From positions 1 to 57,464 of the forward strand of contig NZ_MLCO01000021.1 in NCBI RefSeq assembly GCF_001982615.1: a stretch of DNA of 57,464 nt. The letters run 5' to 3'. The stretch is from Teichococcus deserti. GTDB lineage: Bacteria; Pseudomonadota; Alphaproteobacteria; Acetobacterales; Acetobacteraceae. Made by a program: the position numbers and the translations under genes. The first letter of the stretch is position 1; each line of letters opens with the position of its first letter. Below are positions 52,441 to 57,464 of the stretch, in pieces. The notes under the pieces were generated by a model. That model did no database searches. It had not been told where the DNA came from and worked only from the letters and a program-made list of their open reading frames with translations.

Positions 52441-53007
52441 ATGAAGTCCTATGTCCCGCCACGCCCCTGGCCCGCGCGCCAGGCGGCGACCGGCCGCGCC
52501 AGGGAGGCGACCGGGTCCGAGGAGGCGGCGCGCCAGGCGGCCCTGCTGACCGGGCTGCGCCGCGCGCATTGCAGCCTGGAGGCGCTGGGCCAGGCCCTGC
52601 CGGGCTGGCAGCGCCTGGCGCATGCGCCGGGGCTGGCCGCGCAGCTGGCGATGCTGGAGGCGGTGGCGGCCGAGGCGCTGCACCGCATCGACTTCATCCT
52701 GTCGCGCCTGGACGAGCCGAGCGAGGCCGGGGGCGCAACCGTCCCCGGCTGGATCGCTGCCGCCGAGCTGGCCTATCCGAAGGATGCCGAGGATGGCAGC
52801 GACGCCACCCTGGCGGCGCTGGCGCATTGGGCGCTGGGCCGGCTGGCGGCGCGCGGCCTGGCCCTGGTCACGCTGGCGCATGAGGCCGGCGAATACCAGG
52901 CGGCGCATCTGCTGCGCCTCTCGGTCGAGGAGGGGCGCGCCGCCGCGCGTGGGCTGGTGCCGCATCTGACGCCGCGGCGCACGCTGTCGGCGCCGCGGCT
53001 GCATTAG
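52441..53007 (+). CDS. Predicted all-helical protein of unknown function
   Basis: A 188-residue soluble protein. After a basic, proline-containing N-terminus (MKSYVPPRPWPARQAATGRA) the rest is predicted helical, rich in Ala, Leu and charged residues: RRAHCSLEALGQALPGWQRL, a central LEAVAAEALHRIDFILSRL and a C-terminal ARGLALVTLAHEAGEYQAAH. The spacing of Glu and His in the last helices is weakly reminiscent of ferritin-like proteins, but I cannot assign it. The ATG at 52441 is preceded by a modest GGCGGGA site. Confidence 0.6.
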   Translation: MKSYVPPRPWPARQAATGRAREATGSEEAARQAALLTGLRRAHCSLEALGQALPGWQRLAHAPGLAAQLAMLEAVAAEALHRIDFILSRLDEPSEAGGATVPGWIAAAELAYPKDAEDGSDATLAALAHWALGRLAARGLALVTLAHEAGEYQAAHLLRLSVEEGRAAARGLVPHLTPRRTLSAPRLH

Positions 53008-53019
53008 GTCCGGCAAGGC

Positions 53020-53634
53020 TCAGCGGGGTTTCTCCAGCTGCCAGGTCAGGTGCGAGCGCACCGTCGGCCATTCGCTGGAAATGATGCTGTAGACGCAGCT
53101 GTCGCGCAGCGTGCCGTCCTTGGCGCGCTGGTGGTTGCGCAGCACGCCGTCCAGCCTGGCGCCCAGCCGCTCGATGGCGCGGCGGCTCTGGTGGTTCATG
53201 AAATGCGTGCGCAGCTCCACCGCCAGGCAGTCCAGCGCCTCGAAGGCATAGCCGAGCAGCAGCAGCTTGGCCTCGGTGTTCAGCCCGCTGCGATGCGCCG
53301 CCCGCGCATACCAGGTCGAGCCGATCTCCAGCCGCGGCCCGGCGAGGTCGATGTTCATGTAGGTGGTCTGCCCGACCACCCGGCCTGAGCGCCGGTCGAT
53401 CACGGTGAAGGGCAGCATGGCGCCTGCTTCCTGCAGCGCCAGGCGGCGGGCGATCTCGGCCGCCATGGCCTCGGGCGCGGGGACGCTGGTGTACCAGAGC
53501 CGCCACAGCTCGCCGTCGTGGGCGGCGTCGCAGAGCGCGTCGTGATGCCCCGTCGCAAGCGGGACCAGCGCGACCAGGTCGCCCTGCAGGGTGACGGGCT
53601 GCAAGGGAAGCGGGGCGAGCGGGGTGGCAGCCAT
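53020..53634 (-). CDS. GNAT-family N-acetyltransferase (RimJ/RimL-like)
   Basis: A 204-residue acetyltransferase. Segments of the GNAT fold: LQGDLVALVPLATGHHDAL, FTVIDRRSGRVVGQTTYMNI, then IGSTWYARAAHRSGLNTEAK in the acetyl-CoA binding region and NHQSRRAIERLGARLDGVLR, typical of the RimJ/RimL branch that acetylates protein N-termini or small molecules. The ATG at 53634 has an AGGAGAT site; the frame to 53682 is less likely. It diverges from a MocR regulator 84 bp away, which probably controls it. Confidence 0.9.
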   Translation of the reverse strand: MAATPLAPLPLQPVTLQGDLVALVPLATGHHDALCDAAHDGELWRLWYTSVPAPEAMAAEIARRLALQEAGAMLPFTVIDRRSGRVVGQTTYMNIDLAGPRLEIGSTWYARAAHRSGLNTEAKLLLLGYAFEALDCLAVELRTHFMNHQSRRAIERLGARLDGVLRNHQRAKDGTLRDSCVYSIISSEWPTVRSHLTWQLEKPR

Positions 53635-53658
53635 GGGCAAGGATCTCCTGGGGGCTTT

Positions 53659-53689
53659 TCCCCTAGCCCTGACTGGCCCCATCCCCTAG
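53659..53689. promoter_or_regulatory. Direct-repeat operator candidate for the MocR regulator
   Basis: TCCCCTAG occurs at 53659-53666 and 53682-53689 in direct orientation, 23 bp apart (about two helical turns), within the 84-bp divergent intergenic region. MocR/PdxR-type regulators are known to bind directly repeated boxes, so this is a good candidate site. Confidence 0.55.
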
Positions 53690-53718
53690 GACCACTTTTT
53701 GACCCGCGATCAGTCCAC

Positions 53719-55260
53719 ATGCCCCGTCCGCCGGCTCCGCCGCTCTGGAACAGCTTTTCCCTCGACCCCGCCAGCAGGCTGTCGCGGCAGGAGCAGATCG
53801 TCCGCCATGTCCGCCAGGCGGTGCTCTCCGGCGCGCTGCGGCCCGGCGACCGGCTGCCCTCCAGCCGGCAGCTGGCGGAGGAGCTGGGCCTGGCGCGGCA
53901 GACCGTAGTGCTGGCCTTCGACCGGCTGCTGGCCGACGGCTTCCTGGCCATGCGCGCGGGTGCGGGGACCTTCGTGCCGGCGGCCCTGCCGCTGCCGGAG
54001 CCGGAAGCCGCCCCGGCTACCGGCATCGGCACCGGCACCGGCACGGGCCCGGCGCCCCGGCTTTCCGCCCGCGGCGCGGCGATCAGCGCCCTGCCGCTGA
54101 CGCCGCTGCGGCGGGAGCCGGGGCTGCTCGCCCCTGGCCTGCCGGCGCTGGAAGGCTTCCCCTGGGCGGTCTGGGCGCGGCTTTCCGCGCGGCTCTGGCG
54201 CGGAGCAGCGCGCAGCCATCTGGGCTATTCCGACCCCGCCGGCCTGCCGGAGCTGCGCCAGGCCATCGCCGCGCATCTGGGCGCGACCCGCGGCCTGGTC
54301 TGCGACGCCGGCGACATCGTCGTCACCTCCGGCTCGCAGCAGGGCATCGACCTGGCGGCGCGGCTGCTGCTGGACCCGGGCGACGCCGCCTGGGTGGAGG
54401 ACCCCGGCTATGTCGCCGGCCGCAGCGCGCTGGCCGCCGCCGGCGCCCGGCTGGTCCCCGTCCCCGTCGATGCCGAGGGCATCGTCGTCGCCGAGGGCCG
54501 CGCCCGCGCGCCGGAGGCCCGCCTCGCCCTGGTCTCGCCGGCGCACCAGTATCCGCTGGGGGTGGGGATGTCGCTGGCGCGACGGCTGGCGCTGCTCGAC
54601 TGGGCGGCGCGGTCCGGCGCCTGGATCGTCGAGGACGATTACGACGGCGACTTCCGCTATGGCGGCGCGCCGCTGCGGCCGCTGCGCGCGCTGGGTGCCG
54701 GCCAGGCCGAGCGCTCGGTGCTGCATCTGGGCACCTTCGCCAAGATCCTGGCGCCGGGGCTGCGGCTGGGCTTCCTGGTGGCGCCGCGCGGCACCGCCGA
54801 GGCCTTCACCGCCGCCCGGGCGCTGACCGACCGCCAGCCGCCGGGCCCCCCCCAGGCGGTGCTGGCCGCCTTCATCGCCGAAGGGCATCTGGCCGGGCAT
54901 CTGCGCCGCATGCGGGCGCTCGCCGCCGAGCGGCGCGCGGCGCTGCTGGCGGCCCTCGAGCGGCATGCCGCGGAGGCGCTGGACTGGGGCGGCGCCGGGC
55001 CGGAGATGGGGCTGCACCTGGCCGCCCGGCTGCGCGGTGCCGCCGCGCCCGGCTTCGACCGCGCGGTGCAGGAGGCGGCGTGGGCGCGCGGGCTTCAGGT
55101 GCCCGCGCTCAGCCGCTATGCCGTGGCGCCGGACGGCCCGCTGCAGGGCCTCGTCCTCGGCTACGGCACCACGCCGACCGCGCAGATCGACGGCGCGGTG
55201 CGGCGGCTGGTCGCGGTGATCACGGCGCTGCGTCGCCATCGCGGTCCGCATCCGGGCTGA
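53719..55260 (+). CDS. MocR-family regulator (GntR HTH fused to aminotransferase-like domain)
   Basis: A 513-residue regulator. The N-terminal GntR winged helix has RLPSSRQLAEELGLARQTVV. A linker follows (about 95-115) with a Gly-Thr repeat. The C-terminal class I aminotransferase fold includes VVTSGSQQGIDLAARLLLDP, IVEDDYDGDFRYGG and the PLP lysine in LGTFAKILAPGLRLGF. MocR proteins such as PdxR, GabR and TauR sense PLP or its adducts with amines. Divergence from a GNAT gene suggests control of that gene and of itself. The ATG at 53719 gives the usual N-terminus. Confidence 0.92.
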   Translation: MPRPPAPPLWNSFSLDPASRLSRQEQIVRHVRQAVLSGALRPGDRLPSSRQLAEELGLARQTVVLAFDRLLADGFLAMRAGAGTFVPAALPLPEPEAAPATGIGTGTGTGPAPRLSARGAAISALPLTPLRREPGLLAPGLPALEGFPWAVWARLSARLWRGAARSHLGYSDPAGLPELRQAIAAHLGATRGLVCDAGDIVVTSGSQQGIDLAARLLLDPGDAAWVEDPGYVAGRSALAAAGARLVPVPVDAEGIVVAEGRARAPEARLALVSPAHQYPLGVGMSLARRLALLDWAARSGAWIVEDDYDGDFRYGGAPLRPLRALGAGQAERSVLHLGTFAKILAPGLRLGFLVAPRGTAEAFTAARALTDRQPPGPPQAVLAAFIAEGHLAGHLRRMRALAAERRAALLAALERHAAEALDWGGAGPEMGLHLAARLRGAAAPGFDRAVQEAAWARGLQVPALSRYAVAPDGPLQGLVLGYGTTPTAQIDGAVRRLVAVITALRRHRGPHPG

Positions 55261-55328
55261 CGCCGCGCGGCGGCCAGGGCAGAATGGCCGCGCCCAGGGT
55301 GTTTTCCACCCCGGGCGGAGGAGCCGCC

Positions 55329-56210
55329 ATGTTCCCGCTCGCCGACCGCGACCTGCTCGCGCTGGACGACCTGCCGCCCGACCAGCTGATTGCCATCCTG
55401 GAGCGCGCCGTCGAACTCGCCCGGCTCTGGACCGCCCGCCGCATGCCGCAGAGCCTGGCCGGCCGCCGCCTGGCGCTGGTGGTGAACGATGGCGGCTGGC
55501 GCAACACATCCGCCTTCGACCTGGGCATCCAGGCGATGGGCGGGCTCTGCGTGCAGGCGCCGCTGCGGCTCGACCAGCGCGAGGCGGTGGCCGACCTCGG
55601 CGCCTATCTCGACAACTGGTTCGACGCGGTGGTCTGCCGGGCGCCGGCGCTCTCCACCCTGCGCGCCCTGGCCGATGCGGCGGTGGCGCCGGTGATCAAT
55701 GCCCGCACCCGGCAGAACCACCCCTGCGAGGTGCTGGGCGACCTCGCCTGGTATGCGCAGCGCCATGGCGGCATCGGCGGCATCACGGTGGCCGTCCTGG
55801 CGCCCGAGGCCAATATCCTCGGCTCCTGGGTCGAGGCGGCGGCGGTGCTGCCGCTGCAGGTGATCCAGGTCTATCCCGAACGCTGGCACCTGCGCGGCGC
55901 CGGGCGGCATGCGGCCTTCCGCGCCACGGCGGATCTCGCCGCGCTGCAGGAGGCGCAGATCATCGTCACCGACTGCTGGCCGGAGGGCGTCGCCGCCGGC
56001 GACGACACCCTGCTGCGCTACCAGGTTTCCGCCAGCCTGCTGGCCCGCCTGCGCCCCGACACCGAGTTCCTGCCCTGTCCCCCGGTGACGCGGGGGCAGG
56101 AGGTGACGGCGGATGCCATGCAGCATCCCAGCTGCCGCGCCGTCCCCGCCAAGGCTTTTCTTCTGCATGCCCAGAACGCGCTGCTGGAATGGGCCTTCGG
56201 CCGCTTCTGA
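55329..56210 (+). CDS. Ornithine/aspartate carbamoyltransferase-family protein with altered motifs
   Basis: A 293-residue transcarbamylase homologue, a little short for OTC. Conserved: NHPCEVLGDL (HPCQ region, His131-Cys133), VAVLAPEANILGSW, and CPPVTRGQEVTADAMQHP near 250 (HCLP and RGxEV region). Altered: the carbamoyl-phosphate loop STRTR reads GWRNT (56-60), and the ornithine motif DxxxSMG reads TDCWPEGV (214-221). Either the reaction differs from ornithine carbamoylation or the protein is non-catalytic. GGAGGAG precedes the ATG. Confidence 0.82.
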   Translation: MFPLADRDLLALDDLPPDQLIAILERAVELARLWTARRMPQSLAGRRLALVVNDGGWRNTSAFDLGIQAMGGLCVQAPLRLDQREAVADLGAYLDNWFDAVVCRAPALSTLRALADAAVAPVINARTRQNHPCEVLGDLAWYAQRHGGIGGITVAVLAPEANILGSWVEAAAVLPLQVIQVYPERWHLRGAGRHAAFRATADLAALQEAQIIVTDCWPEGVAAGDDTLLRYQVSASLLARLRPDTEFLPCPPVTRGQEVTADAMQHPSCRAVPAKAFLLHAQNALLEWAFGRF

Positions 56211-56265
56211 GAAAGCTTCGTGACAGCCCTGGAGCGACGCGCGGCGGCGTGCTTGAAGCCGGCGC

Positions 56266-56907
56266 ATGACCATCGCTGCCGTGATCTTCGACATGGACGG
56301 GCTGCTCTTCGACAGCGAGCGGCTCGCCTGCCAGTCCATCCTCGCCAGCATGGCGGCGGCCGGGCATCCCTATACCCAGGCGGACTTCCTGCAGCTGGTC
56401 GGCCGCCCGTGGAGCGTCAACCGCGCGGGGCTGGCCGAGCGCCTGGGCCCCGCCGTGGATATCGAGGCGCTGCGCCAGGACTGGCACGCCCGCTACGCGC
56501 TGCTCTGCGAGGAGCTGGCGCTGAAGCCCGGCGTGCTGGCGCTGCTCGACCGGCTGGATGCGCTGCGGCTGCCGCGGGCGATCTGCACCTCCTCCAGCCA
56601 TGCCGATGTGGCGCGCAACCTGGCGCTGCACGGGCTGGCGCCGCGCTTCGACGCCGTCATCGCCGCCGGCGACTATCCGCGCGGCAAGCCGGCGCCGGAT
56701 CCCTTCCTGGCCGCCGCCGCGCGGCTCGGCATCCCGCCGGAACGCTGCCTGGCGCTGGAGGATTCGCATAACGGCGTGCGCGCGGCGGCCGCCGCCGGCA
56801 TGCGCACCGTCATGATCCCGGACATGCTGCCGGCGGACGACGCCATGCGCGCGCTGTGCCACGCCGTGCTGCCCGACCTGCACGCGGTCTGCGCGCTGCT
56901 GGACTGA
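56266..56907 (+). CDS. HAD-superfamily hydrolase, beta-phosphoglucomutase-like
   Basis: A 213-residue HAD phosphatase with motif I DMDGLLFDSE (nucleophile Asp and DxD), motif II ICTSSSHADV, motif III RGKPAPDPF with the lysine and motif IV LEDSHNGV. The helical C1 cap between motifs I and II (about 15-85) places it with beta-phosphoglucomutase and phosphoglycolate-type phosphatases. The substrate is likely a small sugar or organic phosphate. It follows the carbamoyltransferase-like gene by 55 nt. Confidence 0.93.
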   Translation: MTIAAVIFDMDGLLFDSERLACQSILASMAAAGHPYTQADFLQLVGRPWSVNRAGLAERLGPAVDIEALRQDWHARYALLCEELALKPGVLALLDRLDALRLPRAICTSSSHADVARNLALHGLAPRFDAVIAAGDYPRGKPAPDPFLAAAARLGIPPERCLALEDSHNGVRAAAAAGMRTVMIPDMLPADDAMRALCHAVLPDLHAVCALLD

Positions 56908-56910
56908 CGA

Positions 56911-57464
56911 TCAGCCGCCGAACAGAAAAGTTTCGAACCGGGCGAGCTCGGCGGCCAGGGCATTGTCAAAAATCTTGGCCCGCGGCCGTGCTTCGGCGAA
57001 ACCGAACTCCGGCTGCAGGCGGTTGTCGACGACCGAAAGATTAACCCAGCCGATGACGCGGTCGGCCCAGAGCAGCGGCAGCGCGTAATAGCCGAAGCGG
57101 CGCTGCGGCGGCGGGGTATAGGCCTCGAAGCGGTATTCCCAGCCCCAGAGATGCGCGAAGCGCCGGCGGTCCCAGACGATCGGGTCGAAGGGCGCCAGGA
57201 TGCGGACGTCGCGCGGCACGACAGGGTTGTCGTCGAGGAAGCCGGCGGGCCAGGCATAGCGCTCGCCCTCGATCTCGGCCTGGTCCATCAGCCCTTCGCG
57301 CAGCAGGTCGGCCAGCACCGGGGGCAGGGCGCCCAGCCCCGGATTGCGCCGCGCCATCAGCTGCAGCGCGCCGCGCAGGCTGGGCAGCGGGGCGGGGGCC
57401 AGCAGGCGGGCCAGCAGCAGCACCGCCTGGCGGGCGCGCTCGGCGGCGGGCAGCGGGGCTGCGT
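56911..57464 (-). CDS. YcaQ-type winged-helix protein, 5' end missing
   Basis: The C-terminal part (about 184 residues) of a winged-helix protein of the YcaQ/DUF1006 (AlkX-like) family, which contains DNA glycosylases that unhook interstrand crosslinks. The family block ILAPFDPIVWDRRRFAHLWG is followed by FEAYTPPPQRRFGYYALPLL and RVIGWVNLSVV. The frame stays open to the right edge (AERARQAVLLLARLL), so the true start lies outside. It converges with the HAD gene. Confidence 0.85.
   Translation of the reverse strand, partial: AAPLPAAERARQAVLLLARLLAPAPLPSLRGALQLMARRNPGLGALPPVLADLLREGLMDQAEIEGERYAWPAGFLDDNPVVPRDVRILAPFDPIVWDRRRFAHLWGWEYRFEAYTPPPQRRFGYYALPLLWADRVIGWVNLSVVDNRLQPEFGFAEARPRAKIFDNALAAELARFETFLFGG

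Noticed and set aside
54020-54060. Short GGCACC-type tandem repeat as a possible phase-variable tract
   Set aside because: It lies in the Gly-Thr linker of the MocR protein, the unit is six bases so changes stay in frame, and copies are imperfect.

Overview
The window reads as chromosomal DNA from a very GC-rich alphaproteobacterium, most likely a Roseomonas-like member of the Acetobacteraceae (inference). The reasons are strong G/C third-position bias, many periplasmic receptors of the tripartite-tricarboxylate (Bug/TctC) type, several FCD-type GntR regulators, a bo3-type quinol oxidase gene, and dense operons with ATGA/GTGA overlaps. I see no rRNA, tRNA, CRISPR array, insertion sequence or prophage. 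The left edge is a perfect 76-bp palindrome that truncates cyoA and looks like a contig-end artefact. The right edge cuts a YcaQ-type gene.

Layout. 1-5151: partial cyoA, a divergent MHS-type MFS transporter, a flavin-dependent monooxygenase, and a 2-hydroxyacid dehydrogenase on the opposite strand. 5152-13277: a seven-gene run with a complete Liv-type ABC importer (receptor, LivH, long LivM, LivG, LivF) followed by two NtaA/SnaA/DszA-type flavin monooxygenases, probably uptake and oxidation of a xenobiotic-like or heteroatom-containing compound. 13274-19181 (minus): enoyl-CoA hydratase, two tandem receptors, a fused permease and an ATPase of the ferric/polyamine ABC type, divergent from a GntR regulator and a TIM-barrel isomerase (19413-20982). 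21093-23986: TrkA-TrkH potassium uptake. 24042-30543: GntR, AcnD-like hydratase, PrpF-like isomerase and two tricarboxylate receptors, which look like a tricarboxylate catabolic operon. 30595-32907: a class V aminotransferase-fold protein and an orphan amino-acid receptor.

33055-35635 is a tight trio of acetylpolyamine deacetylase, TetR regulator and class IV aminotransferase, suggesting amine catabolism. 35640-37044 holds a nitroreductase and an OsmC protein. 37041-40945 is the most unusual segment: a NrtR-like regulator with a degenerate NUDIX box diverges from a three-gene operon encoding a J-domain/kinase-like fusion, a VWA (MIDAS) protein and a divergent adenylosuccinate-synthetase paralogue. 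I infer an NAD- or nucleotide-linked stress or defence system, and I consider it the best candidate for an undescribed system here. Six kilobases further on lies a RES-Xre toxin-antitoxin pair, whose toxin family degrades NAD+.

40950-49702 also carries a tricarboxylate receptor with type II dehydroquinase and GntR, an SMR efflux protein, an epoxide-hydrolase-like enzyme, an amidase, an AzgA-type purine permease and two tiny hydrophilin-like proteins. 50098-52306 is a three-gene signalling unit whose HWE-type sensor lacks its phosphoacceptor histidine, followed by a receiver and a Crp/Fnr regulator. 53020-57464 holds a GNAT enzyme, a divergent MocR regulator, an ornithine-carbamoyltransferase-like protein with altered substrate motifs, a HAD phosphatase and the truncated YcaQ-like gene.
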